A stretch of DNA of 64,000 bases. Origin: Candidatus Accumulibacter regalis. GTDB lineage: Bacteria > Pseudomonadota > Gammaproteobacteria > Burkholderiales > Rhodocyclaceae. The notes under the pieces are model-generated. The model saw only the letters and a program-made list of their open reading frames with translations. It did no database searches and was not told the origin of the DNA. Shown piece after piece: positions 7,449 to 15,755 of the stretch. Made by a program: the position numbers and the translations under genes. Every line of letters starts with the position of its first letter. The stretch's first letter is position 1. The stretch spans positions 62,001 to 126,000 of the forward strand of contig JEMY01000003.1 of the NCBI GenBank assembly GCA_000585075.1. The letters are read 5' to 3'.

Positions 7449-9569
7449 TCAGTCCTTCAGCAGTTCGATCAGCTCGGCCTGCGACGAGTGCGGGCTGGTC
7501 CGCGAGCCGCGCCGCTGATGATAGCTGCCGTCGGGTCCCAGTTCCCAGGACAACGTATTGTCGGTGAGATAGATCTGCAGTCCTTCGGCGATCACCCGGC
7601 GCTTCAGCTTGCGGTCGAGGATCGGGAAAGCGAGTTCGATGCGGCGGAAGAAGTTGCGGTCCATCCAGTCGGCGCTCGACAGATAGACCTTCTCTTCTCC
7701 GTCGGCAAAGAAATAGAACACCCGATGATGTTCGAGCTGCCGACCGATGATCGACCAGACGCTGATGTTGTCCGACAAGCCTTTGACGCCGGCACGCAGG
7801 CCGCAAACGCCGCGCACGATGAGGTCGATCTTGACGCCGGCCTGTGACGCCTCGTAGAGCGCGGCGATGGTCTCCGGTTCGAGCAGCGAATTCATCTTGG
7901 CGATGATTCGTGACCGCTTGCCGGCACGCGCGGCTTCGGCCTCGGCCCGGATCCCGGCGACGACGTTCGGCTGCAGGGAGAAGGGGGCTTGCCAGAGGTG
8001 CTTCAGGGTCTGCGCACGCCCGAGGCCGGTAAGCTGCTTGAAGACCTCGTTGGTATCGGCGCCGATCTCTTCGTTGCTGGTGAGCAGACCGAAGTCGGAG
8101 TACAGACGGGCGGTCTTCGGGTGGTAGTTGCCGGTACCCAGGTGCACGTAGCGCCGCAGGACGCTGCCGCCCGCCTTGCCTTCCTCGCGGCGGACGATCA
8201 TCAGCATCTTGGCGTGCACCTTGTAGCCGACGACGCCGTAGATGACGTGTGCGCCGACCTCTTCGAGCTTGGTCGCCCAGCCGATGTTCGCTTCCTCGTC
8301 GAAGCGCGCCATGAGTTCGACGACCACCGTGACTTCCTTGCCGTTCTGCGCCGCGCGCAGCAGCGATTGCATCAGCACCGAATCCGTGCCGGTACGGTAA
8401 ACGGTCATCTTGATGGCCACCACCTGCGGGTCGGTTGCCGACTGCTCGAGCAGTTCAATGATCGGATTGAAGCTCTGGTAGGGATGGTGCAGCAGGATGT
8501 CGCCGCCGCGGATGGCCTCGAAAACGTTGCCGCTTTTCTCCAGCGCCTTTGGTGTGCCGGGCTTGAAGGGCTTGAATTTGAGATTGTCGCGCATCACCCA
8601 GTCGGGGACCTGCATCAGGCGCACCAGATTGACCGGGCCGGCGACGCGATAGAGGTCGCGCTCGGTGAGGTTGAAGTGGCCGAGCAGGAACTCGGTCATC
8701 GCTTCCGAGCAGTTGTTGGCGACTTCGAGGCGGACGGCGTCACCAAAGTGTCGCTGTGGCAATTCGCCCTGGATCTTGGTGCGCAGGTTCTTGACCGCTT
8801 CTTCGTCCACGAACAGGTTGCTGTTGCGCGTGACGCGGAACTGGTAGCAGCCGAGGACTTTCATGCCGGCGAACAGCTCGTGCACGAATTCGTGCAGGAT
8901 CGACGACAGGAAGACGAAGCAATACTCGCTGTCACCGAGTTCGCGGGGCAGCTGGATGACTCGCGGCAGGACACGGGGCGCCTGCACGATGGCCGCATCC
9001 GAGCTGCGCCCAAAAGCATCGCGGCCTTCGAGTTCGACGGCGAAGTTGAGACTCTTGTTGAGCACCCGCGGGAAGGGGTGCGAGGGATCGAGGCCGATCG
9101 GGGTGATCACCGGCATCGCTTCGCGGAAAAAGAAGGCGCTGATCCATTCGCGCTGCGCCGGGCTCCAGTCGGCGCGTTTGAGGAAACGTATGCCTTCGCT
9201 GGCGAGCAGCGGCAGGATCTCCTCATTCAGCAGGGCGTACTGTTCCTTGACCAGGGCGTGCGTTTCGTCGCAGACCAGGCGGTAGACTTCGCGCGCGGTC
9301 TTGCCGTCGGTGGTGAGCGCGACCGATCCGAGCTTGAGTTGCTCCTTGACTCCGGCCACCCGGATTTCGAAGAACTCGTCGAGATTGCTGCTCACGATGC
9401 ACAGGAAGCGCAAGCGTTCGAGCAGTGGGGTCTTGGGGTTCTTGGCTTGCCACAGCACGCGCCGATTGAAAGCAAGCAGCCCCATCTCGCGATTCTGGAA
9501 GTAGTCCGACGGAAAACCGTCAGTGGCCTTGTTGAGAGGGGCTTCGGTGGGTGTGGCGGCGGTGTTCAT
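7449..9569 (-). CDS. ppk1: Polyphosphate kinase 1
   Basis: 706 residues, close to the E. coli enzyme (688). It reversibly polymerises the gamma phosphate of ATP into polyphosphate. The N-terminal domain holds YFQNREMGLLAFNRRVL and SSNLDEFFEIRV. The PLD-like catalytic halves contain VGYKVHAKMLMIVRR, with His about 452 corresponding to the phosphorylated His435 of E. coli, the nucleotide-site segment HLGTGNYHPKTARLY, and a second His in RQLEHHRVFYFF. ATG at 9569 has AAGGAA 6-7 nt upstream. The gene is divergent from ppx with 213 nt between, and convergent with relA. In a polyphosphate-accumulating organism this would be a central enzyme. Confidence 0.97.
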   Translation of the reverse strand: MNTAATPTEAPLNKATDGFPSDYFQNREMGLLAFNRRVLWQAKNPKTPLLERLRFLCIVSSNLDEFFEIRVAGVKEQLKLGSVALTTDGKTAREVYRLVCDETHALVKEQYALLNEEILPLLASEGIRFLKRADWSPAQREWISAFFFREAMPVITPIGLDPSHPFPRVLNKSLNFAVELEGRDAFGRSSDAAIVQAPRVLPRVIQLPRELGDSEYCFVFLSSILHEFVHELFAGMKVLGCYQFRVTRNSNLFVDEEAVKNLRTKIQGELPQRHFGDAVRLEVANNCSEAMTEFLLGHFNLTERDLYRVAGPVNLVRLMQVPDWVMRDNLKFKPFKPGTPKALEKSGNVFEAIRGGDILLHHPYQSFNPIIELLEQSATDPQVVAIKMTVYRTGTDSVLMQSLLRAAQNGKEVTVVVELMARFDEEANIGWATKLEEVGAHVIYGVVGYKVHAKMLMIVRREEGKAGGSVLRRYVHLGTGNYHPKTARLYSDFGLLTSNEEIGADTNEVFKQLTGLGRAQTLKHLWQAPFSLQPNVVAGIRAEAEAARAGKRSRIIAKMNSLLEPETIAALYEASQAGVKIDLIVRGVCGLRAGVKGLSDNISVWSIIGRQLEHHRVFYFFADGEEKVYLSSADWMDRNFFRRIELAFPILDRKLKRRVIAEGLQIYLTDNTLSWELGPDGSYHQRRGSRTSPHSSQAELIELLKD

Positions 9570-9614
9570 GGGTTCCTTCCGTGGAAATTGAGGGGTCGAG
9601 CAGGCGTGGCAAAG

Positions 9615-9632
9615 ACAACAACCATATTACAG
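9615..9632 (-). promoter_or_regulatory. Possible Pho box upstream of ppk1
   Basis: Read on the minus strand, CTGTAAT, 4 nt, then TTGTTGT resembles the PhoB consensus of two CTGTCAT repeats. The first repeat matches 6 of 7 and the second 4 of 7. It lies 46-63 nt upstream of the ppk1 ATG, a sensible place for a Pho-dependent promoter. No clear -10 follows. Weak evidence. Confidence 0.3.
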
Positions 9633-9782
9633 CTATCGCTCTGGCGCTGGTCGCCGAAGAGGCCATTTTCTCGACAAAGTGGCATTGTTCGACGAGTTGC
9701 GGCTCTCTGGCCAGGCTGTTGGCGGTGGTAACATGGCCAGATCGCAAACAGCTTTCGCCGTCTGGCCGGAAGAAAAACGGGC

Positions 9783-11294
9783 ATGAGTTACGAACTAATT
9801 GCCGGCGTCGACCTGGGGTCCAACAGTTTTCGCCTGCAGCTTGGGCGAATCGTTGGCGATCAGATTCACCCGCTTGACAGCCTGAAAGAGCCTGTTCGCC
9901 TGGGTTCTGGACTGACCAGAGAGAGAATTCTCGATCACGCCACGCAACAGCGTGCGCTCGACGCCCTGCGTCTGTTCGGCAAGCGGCTGAGCGGCTTCGC
10001 ACCGGAGCAGGTACGCGCGGTGGCCACCGACGCGATGCGCGTCGCGCGCAATGCGGACCTTGTCCTGCCACAGGCCGAGGCTGCGCTCGGCTTTCCGATC
10101 GAGATCATTGGTGGCCGCGAGGAAGCACGTCTGATCTTCATTGGCGCCGCCAACGCGCTGCCGGCCGCGGCTTACCGGCGTCTGGTGGTTGATATTGGCG
10201 GCGGCTCGACCGAGTTGATCGTCGGCGAGGGCCTTGAGCCCTTGCTGATGGAGTCGCTGTTCATGGGGGGGATCAACTTCCGCCAGCGCTTCTTCCCCGA
10301 TGGCAAGGTAGACCACAAGCGCTTCAGTGCCGCGGAAGTGGCGGCCGCTGGCGAAATCGAAGCGGTGGTCGTCGACTATCGCCGCTGCGGGTGGCAAGAG
10401 GCCGTCGGGACATCGGGTTCGGCGCAGGAGCTTGCCGGTGTGCTCGAAATGAACGCGCTTAACCCTGACGGGTGCTGCGGCATCACTCGCCAGGGCCTGG
10501 CCCGTCTGCGCCAGATGATCATCGCCGCCGGTTCGGCCGAGCGGCTGCAACTCAAAGGTCTGCGCAGCGAGCGTCTGCAGATCCTGCCCGGTGCCCTGGC
10601 CATCATGTCGGCCGTCTTTTCCTCGCTCGAAATCGAGACCATGACCTATTCCGAGGGCGCTTTGCCGATGGGCGTCCTGCACGATCTGCGCGGCCGTTTC
10701 GAGCATCACGACACGCGCGAGGTGACCGTCGGCCAGTTCATGCGCCGTTACCTGGTCGTCGAGGAACAGGTCCGGCACGTCGAGCGCACGGCCCTGGCGT
10801 TGCTCGGGCAATTGATGCCGCTCGATTCTCCCGAGCACGAGAGCGACGTCCACTTTCTGCGCTGGGCCATCTCGCTGCACGAAATTGGCGTTTCGGTGGC
10901 GCATGGGAGTTTTCACAAGCATGGCGCGTATATTGTCAGCAACGCCGACATGCCCGGCTTTTCGAAGCGTGACCAGTCGCGTCTGGCCTTGCTGATCCTC
11001 GGCCAGCGGGGCAGCCTCCAGAAACTGGCCACGCTGCCTGCCGGCGATCCCAATTGGCGGCTGCTCTTCTGTTTGCGGCTGGCGCTGTTGCTGCATCGGT
11101 CACGTGCCGACCTGGCGCCGCCCGTGTTGGCCATTCGCGAGTCTCCAGCCGGCTTTCAGTTGGATGTCTCTGCTGCCTGGCTGAGCGGCAATCCGCTGGC
11201 CGTTGCCGCTTTGCGTGAAGAGTCGCTGCTGTGGGGGGCTATCGGCAGCCAGCTGCGGGTCAGCCCCCGGCCAGCTGGAACGAAGCGGTCATGA
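9783..11294 (+). CDS. ppx: Exopolyphosphatase (Ppx/GppA family)
   Basis: 503 residues, family length. The ASKHA-type phosphatase domain shows GVDLGSNSFRLQLGRI at the N-terminus and VVDIGGGSTELIVG near residue 140. The C-terminal half is the helical HD-like domain, with LRWAISLHEIGVSVAHG and a nearby His-rich stretch. The enzyme removes terminal phosphates from polyphosphate. GppA-type pppGpp hydrolysis is the alternative, but adjacency to ppk1 favours Ppx. ATG at 9783 follows a GGAAGAAAAACGGGC stretch. Only 7 nt separate its stop from the lipid transporter permease gene, so the two are probably cotranscribed. Confidence 0.93.
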   Translation: MSYELIAGVDLGSNSFRLQLGRIVGDQIHPLDSLKEPVRLGSGLTRERILDHATQQRALDALRLFGKRLSGFAPEQVRAVATDAMRVARNADLVLPQAEAALGFPIEIIGGREEARLIFIGAANALPAAAYRRLVVDIGGGSTELIVGEGLEPLLMESLFMGGINFRQRFFPDGKVDHKRFSAAEVAAAGEIEAVVVDYRRCGWQEAVGTSGSAQELAGVLEMNALNPDGCCGITRQGLARLRQMIIAAGSAERLQLKGLRSERLQILPGALAIMSAVFSSLEIETMTYSEGALPMGVLHDLRGRFEHHDTREVTVGQFMRRYLVVEEQVRHVERTALALLGQLMPLDSPEHESDVHFLRWAISLHEIGVSVAHGSFHKHGAYIVSNADMPGFSKRDQSRLALLILGQRGSLQKLATLPAGDPNWRLLFCLRLALLLHRSRADLAPPVLAIRESPAGFQLDVSAAWLSGNPLAVAALREESLLWGAIGSQLRVSPRPAGTKRS

Positions 11295-11301
11295 GGCCGC
11301 A

Positions 11302-12420
11302 ATGAGCGTCGCCGCGCTCGAAGTTCTTCAGCAGCCGGGGGGGCTGCGGCTGTGCCTGTCCGGCGAATGGACGCTGACCACGATGCCGCATCCGATTGTC
11401 AGCTTCGAGCGCCGCCTGCGCGAGCTGGCCGCCGGCAACCCGGCGTGGGACCTGCAGTCGATCACGCGGATGGACAGCGCCGGCGGAATTCTGCTGTGGC
11501 GCGCCTGGGGCCGGCAATGGCCGGCGTCGCTGCTCATATCGACCCGCCATCGGGCGCTGATCGCCCGTATCGAGGCGATGGTGGTCGACGCTTTGCCGAC
11601 GAGCCGCGCCAACGAGCGCCTGCTTGCGCTGTCCGCTGTCGGTCGATTGCTTCTCGCCGCGGCCAGTCATCTTACCGGGATGGTGGCCCTGGTCGGCCAG
11701 CTCGTTCTCGACGTCTTCTACCTCTGCCGGCATCCAGGCGACATACCCTGGCGGGAGTTTTCGGCAAACCTCTTCAAGAGCGGTGCGCAGGCGCTGCCGG
11801 TGACGGCGTTGATCGGTTTCCTGATTGGTGTCGTTCTTTCCTACCTTTCGGCGTTGCAGTTGGCGAACTTCGGTGCCGACGTATTCATCGTCAATCTGCT
11901 TGGCATCAGTATCGTTCGCGAGCTGGGGCCGGTGCTGGTCGCCGTTCTCGTCGCCGGTCGTTCGGGGTCGGCGATGACTGCCCAGATCGGCGTCATGCGC
12001 GTCACCGACGAGATCGACGCCCTGGCCACGATGGGCGTTTCGCAAAGCCAGCGCCTGGTCCTGCCCAAGGTCGCCGCACTCTCGGTGGCGATGCCGCTGC
12101 TGGTTCTCTGGTGCTCGGCGGCGGGGATCATCGGGGGCATGGTTTCGGCCAATCTGCAGATGGACCTGTCGTACGGTTTTTTCATCGACACCCTGCCCAA
12201 GGTAGTGCCGGTCGCCAATCTGTGGATCGGCATGACCAAGGGCCTGATTTTCGGCTTTCTGATTGCGCTGATTGCCTGTCACTTCGGCCTCAGGGTCAAG
12301 CCGAACACCGAAAGCCTGTCGTCGCAGACCACCGCTTCGGTGGTCACGGCGATCACCGTGGCGATTCTCGTCGATGCCGTCGCGGCCATCCTGACGCGCA
12401 GTGTCGGTCTGCCGCTGTGA
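11302..12420 (+). CDS. MlaE/YrbE-family lipid ABC transporter permease with N-terminal STAS-like domain
   Basis: 372 residues. Residues ~1-110 resemble a STAS/MlaB-like domain (LCLSGEWTLT, MDSAGGILLWRAW). The remainder is the MlaE permease fold, with GAQALPVTALIGFLIGVVLS, ELGPVLVAVLVAGRSGSAM and EIDALATMGVS, which are signatures of the family. With the next three genes it would form an Mla-type system moving phospholipids or other lipids across the cell envelope. ATG 11302 is preceded by GAGG 6 nt away. It follows ppx by 7 nt and overlaps a possible alternative GTG start of the ATPase gene. Confidence 0.9.
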   Translation: MSVAALEVLQQPGGLRLCLSGEWTLTTMPHPIVSFERRLRELAAGNPAWDLQSITRMDSAGGILLWRAWGRQWPASLLISTRHRALIARIEAMVVDALPTSRANERLLALSAVGRLLLAAASHLTGMVALVGQLVLDVFYLCRHPGDIPWREFSANLFKSGAQALPVTALIGFLIGVVLSYLSALQLANFGADVFIVNLLGISIVRELGPVLVAVLVAGRSGSAMTAQIGVMRVTDEIDALATMGVSQSQRLVLPKVAALSVAMPLLVLWCSAAGIIGGMVSANLQMDLSYGFFIDTLPKVVPVANLWIGMTKGLIFGFLIALIACHFGLRVKPNTESLSSQTTASVVTAITVAILVDAVAAILTRSVGLPL

Positions 12421-12452
12421 AGGTCGCCTTGGCGGAGGGGAGGCGAGCTACG

Positions 12453-13217
12453 ATGCCGGCCATCGAAATCCGCGGCCTGTGTACGCGCTTCGGCGATGTG
12501 GTGATTCATCAAGACATCGATCTCGACGTCGAAGCGGGGCAGATGCTGGGCCTGGTCGGTGGCTCGGGCAGTGGCAAGACGACGCTGCTGCGCGAGATCG
12601 TCGGCCTGTTGCGGCCGAGCGCCGGGACGCTTAAACTCTTCGGCCGGACGCTTTTCGATGGCGATCACGAGCAGGGCCGAGCGCTCCGCCGCCGCTTTGG
12701 AATGCTCTTTCAGCAGGGCGCACTCTTTTCGGCGTTTTCGGTCTTTGACAACATCGCCTTTCCGCTGCGCGAACTGCGCAGTCTCGACGAAGCAATGATC
12801 CGTGACCTGGTTCTGCTCAAGCTGGCGATGGTCGAGCTTGAGCCGCGCCACGGTTGTCTCATGCCGGCCGAGTTGTCCGGCGGCATGATCAAGCGGGTGG
12901 CCCTGGCGCGCGCCTTGTCCCTCGAGCCGGAACTCCTGGTCCTCGACGAACCGACAGCCGGTCTCGACCCCGACCGCAGCGAGAACTTCATCAAGTTGCT
13001 CAAGTTGCTGCAGCACGAGCTTGGCTTTACGGTGGTCATGGTGACCCACGACCTCGATACGCTGCTCGGCCTGGCGACGCGTCTGGCGGTGCTCGCCGAC
13101 CAGAAAATCGTGGCTTGCGGCACGGCCGCAGAAGTGTTGGCCGTCGATCACCCCTTTGTTCAGAACTTCTTCGCTTCCAAGCGCGCCGCGGCAGCGATCC
13201 GAGAGGAGGTAGCTTAG
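12453..13217 (+). CDS. MlaF-type ABC transporter ATPase
   Basis: 254 residues. Walker A is GGSGSGKTTLL, the Q-loop region FGMLFQQGALFSAFSVFDN is typical of MlaF, the signature is LSGGMIKRVALARAL, and Walker B is LLVLDEPTAGLDP, followed by H in VTHDLDTLLG. It powers the adjacent MlaE-like permease. ATG 12453 has GGAGGGGAGG about 11 nt upstream. An in-frame GTG at 12417 would overlap the permease stop (GTGA) and is a reasonable alternative giving 12 extra residues. The MCE gene follows after 2 nt. Confidence 0.92.
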   Translation: MPAIEIRGLCTRFGDVVIHQDIDLDVEAGQMLGLVGGSGSGKTTLLREIVGLLRPSAGTLKLFGRTLFDGDHEQGRALRRRFGMLFQQGALFSAFSVFDNIAFPLRELRSLDEAMIRDLVLLKLAMVELEPRHGCLMPAELSGGMIKRVALARALSLEPELLVLDEPTAGLDPDRSENFIKLLKLLQHELGFTVVMVTHDLDTLLGLATRLAVLADQKIVACGTAAEVLAVDHPFVQNFFASKRAAAAIREEVA

Positions 13218-13219
13218 CC

Positions 13220-14164
13220 ATGGAGAACCGCTCGCACGCCCTGATAGCCGGCCTGTTCACCCTGTTTCTGGGCGTTGCATTGGTGCTCTCGGTATGGTGG
13301 ATCGGCGGCAAGCACGAAATGACCCGCGACTACATCGTCGTCACGCGGCAGAACGTCACCGGACTCAGCCTGCAGGGACAGGTCCGTTACCGAGGCATTC
13401 GCGTCGGCAAGGTACAGGCGATCGAACTGGATCCCGCGGATGTGCGCAACATCCTCATTCGCATCAGCGTCAATGACTCGGTACCGGTCACGCGCGGGAC
13501 GGTCGCCAAGATGGGCTATCAGGGAGTGACCGGAATTGCCCACATCCTGCTCGAAGAATCCGGCGACGATCCCCAGCCACTGCCTGGCGACGCCGGCGAT
13601 GCGTCGCGAATCGCCATGCAGCCGTCGTTGATCGAGGAACTGTCCGATGCCGGCGGGGCCACCTTGCGTGCGGCGGGAGCGTTTCTGAGCAATGCCAACA
13701 AGTTGCTCGACAGCGAAAACCGGCAGAACTTTGCCAGGATTCTGGTCAACCTCGAAGCGACCACCGCCAACGCCAATGACGCCATTGCTCAGTTTCGCCA
13801 GTTGCTGACGCAGACTCCCGAGAGTCTTCGTTTGCTCAACGCCACGCTGGCTCGCGCCGAGCATGCGGCAGGCCAGGCGACGCCGCTGCTGGTTGAGGCC
13901 CGCGAACTGGTCGTGGGCCTGCAGGCGGTCAGCAAGAGAGTCGATCGCCTGCTCGGTGATCCGTCACCGAGCGGAGTGGCCGCACTGGCGCCGCGTCTCA
14001 ACGAGCTGGGGAGCGAGCTGTCGGCAAACTCGCGCCAATTGCAGCGCGTGTTGCAGCTGTTGGAGGAGTCACCACAAAGCCTCGTTTTCGGCTCGCCAAA
14101 GCACTTTCCCGGTCCCGGCGAAGCCGGTTTCACCGCACCGCCAAGCCGTGAGGGTTCGCGATGA
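13220..14164 (+). CDS. MCE-domain protein (MlaD-like) of the lipid ABC system
   Basis: 314 residues. One N-terminal transmembrane helix (~7-27) is followed by an MCE/MlaD domain with VTGLSLQGQVRYRGIRVGKV and GYQGVTGIAHI. The C-terminal ~150 residues are largely helical and rich in Asn, Leu and Ala. This is longer than E. coli MlaD (183), as in PqiB/YebT-type or mycobacterial relatives. The family forms hexameric periplasmic tunnels for hydrophobic substrates. ATG 13220 follows GAGAGGAGG. The lipoprotein gene overlaps its end by 4 nt (ATGA). Confidence 0.9.
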   Translation: MENRSHALIAGLFTLFLGVALVLSVWWIGGKHEMTRDYIVVTRQNVTGLSLQGQVRYRGIRVGKVQAIELDPADVRNILIRISVNDSVPVTRGTVAKMGYQGVTGIAHILLEESGDDPQPLPGDAGDASRIAMQPSLIEELSDAGGATLRAAGAFLSNANKLLDSENRQNFARILVNLEATTANANDAIAQFRQLLTQTPESLRLLNATLARAEHAAGQATPLLVEARELVVGLQAVSKRVDRLLGDPSPSGVAALAPRLNELGSELSANSRQLQRVLQLLEESPQSLVFGSPKHFPGPGEAGFTAPPSREGSR

Positions 14165-14778
14165 AGAAACTTTCGATCTGCCTTGCTGCGTGCGCCTTGC
14201 TTGCCGCGTGCGCAGGCGGCACCCGCAACACGCGATCGGCCGGGACCTACGACTTCGGTTTACCGGCGGCGCGTCTGGCGACAGGCGCCAGCTGGTCGAA
14301 GCTGGCCCTGGAGATTCGCGCGCCGTTCTGGTTTGACTCGCTAAGTATCGAATACCGCCTGCTCTACGACGATCCTTTGCAGCTGCGTAGCTACGCCGCC
14401 AGCCGCTGGGCAGGAGCGCCGGGACTGCTGCTCGCGCAGCGGCTGCGCCAGCAACTCGGCGTGCTCAGCGGTGGCGGGCGTACGGCCGTCGGCTGCCTGT
14501 TGCGCCTCGAACTGCAGGAGTTCTCGCAGGTTTTCGATACGCCCCTGCTCAGTCGTGGCGTGCTGCAGGGAACGGCCAGCGTGCTCGACGCCAGGCAGCA
14601 GATCGTCGCCGAGCGCTGGCTCAGCATCGAGCAGCCGGCGGCCAGTGCGGATGCCAGCGGCGGTGTTCGCGCCCTCGTTTCGGCCAGCGACGAACTCGGA
14701 CGGCAGCTGGCTGGCTGGTTGCAGGAACTAGAGGAACTTGGCCGACTGAAGCACTGCCCGGCAGCAATGGCTGGCTGA
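14161..14778 (+). CDS. ABC-type transport auxiliary lipoprotein (PqiC-like)
   Basis: 205 residues with a type II signal peptide: MKKLSICLAACALLAACAGG, lipobox LAAC with Cys at residue 17. The mature part contains YDFGLPAARLA, IRAPFWFDSLSIEYRLLYDD and a long ASRWAGAPGLLLAQRLRQQ helix, typical of the ABC-type transport auxiliary lipoprotein family that partners MCE systems (PqiC). It likely connects the MCE tunnel to the outer membrane. It starts inside the stop of the MCE gene (ATGA), so translation is coupled. Confidence 0.85.
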   Translation: MKKLSICLAACALLAACAGGTRNTRSAGTYDFGLPAARLATGASWSKLALEIRAPFWFDSLSIEYRLLYDDPLQLRSYAASRWAGAPGLLLAQRLRQQLGVLSGGGRTAVGCLLRLELQEFSQVFDTPLLSRGVLQGTASVLDARQQIVAERWLSIEQPAASADASGGVRALVSASDELGRQLAGWLQELEELGRLKHCPAAMAG

Positions 14779-14837
14779 GGAGCAATGCCCGGGCCAGCGT
14801 CAAAGCGGTTTTTCGTGGATATCGCAAGGAGGCAAGG

Positions 14838-15638
14838 ATGAGTACCGAGACGGCAATTCTGGATGACCCCTACGTCGTGCGCAGCGATCGAGGGGGCGTT
14901 GCCACGCTGACCCTGAACCGGCCGCAGCAGTTCAACTCGCTGTCGCAGGCAATGATCGCCGCACTGCAGGCGCAGATCGACGCCATCGCGCCTGATCCCG
15001 CAGTGCGCGTGCTGGTCATTGCCGGGGCCGGCAAGGCGTTCTGTGCCGGACACGACCTCAAGGAGATGCGCGCCAATCGCGACAAGGCTTTCATGCAGGA
15101 CCTGTTCCGGCGTTGCGGCCGGATGATGATGGCCCTGACCCGGATGCCGCAGCCGGTGATCGCACGCGTGCATGGCATCGCCACTGCCGCCGGCTGCCAG
15201 TTGGTGTCGATGTGCGACCTGGCCGTGGCTGCGGACAAGGCGCGCTTTGCCACCTCGGGAATCAATGTCGGCCTGTTCTGCGCGACACCGGGCGTCGGCT
15301 TGTCGCGCAACCTGGGTCGCAAGCAGGCGCTGGAGATGCTGCTTACCGGTGATTTCATTGATGCTCAGGCGGCGCTGCAGCAGGGTCTGGTCAATCGCGT
15401 GGTCGCTGGCGACGCTCTTGACAGCGAGATCGACAAGCTTGCCGGGTCGATCATCGACAAGTCGTCGGTGGCCATCGGCATGGGCAAGCAGATGTTCTAC
15501 AAACAGCTCGAAATGGGGCTCGAAGGCGCCTACCAGTACGCCTCCGAAGTCATGGCCTGCAACATGATGAGCGAAGACGCCGGCGAGGGCATCGACGCCT
15601 TCATCGGCAAACGCAGGGCCGAGTGGAAGGGCCGCTAG
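14838..15638 (+). CDS. ECHDC3-like enoyl-CoA hydratase/isomerase family protein
   Basis: 266 residues with the crotonase fold: LTLNRPQQFNSLS, the CoA/oxyanion segment AGAGKAFCAGHDLKEMR, and GIATAAGCQLVSMCDLAVA. The region normally holding the catalytic Glu reads GINVGLFCATPGVGLSRNLG, as in ECHDC3 proteins, so classical hydratase chemistry is doubtful. ATG 14838 follows AAGGAGGCAAGG. It lies 59 nt after the lipid transport operon on the same strand; a functional link is not evident. Confidence 0.85.
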   Translation: MSTETAILDDPYVVRSDRGGVATLTLNRPQQFNSLSQAMIAALQAQIDAIAPDPAVRVLVIAGAGKAFCAGHDLKEMRANRDKAFMQDLFRRCGRMMMALTRMPQPVIARVHGIATAAGCQLVSMCDLAVAADKARFATSGINVGLFCATPGVGLSRNLGRKQALEMLLTGDFIDAQAALQQGLVNRVVAGDALDSEIDKLAGSIIDKSSVAIGMGKQMFYKQLEMGLEGAYQYASEVMACNMMSEDAGEGIDAFIGKRRAEWKGR

Positions 15639-15755
15639 GCGCGGCCGTGCATCATGGCGCTCGTGTTTGGGCCCAGCGCTGCCTGACGCGCGCCCGGTCG
15701 CGGTGGCGCCGGCCAGGCGCGCCTGCGGCCGCGTAGGGGAGCCTGCTGTCTGGCG

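Noticed and set aside
7989-9731. 580-codon frame antisense to ppk1
   Set aside because: Shadow of ppk1; no domain-like segments.
11352-12452. Upstream extension of the MlaF-like frame overlapping the permease
   Set aside because: Overlaps the real permease in another frame; the ATPase homology begins only at 12453.
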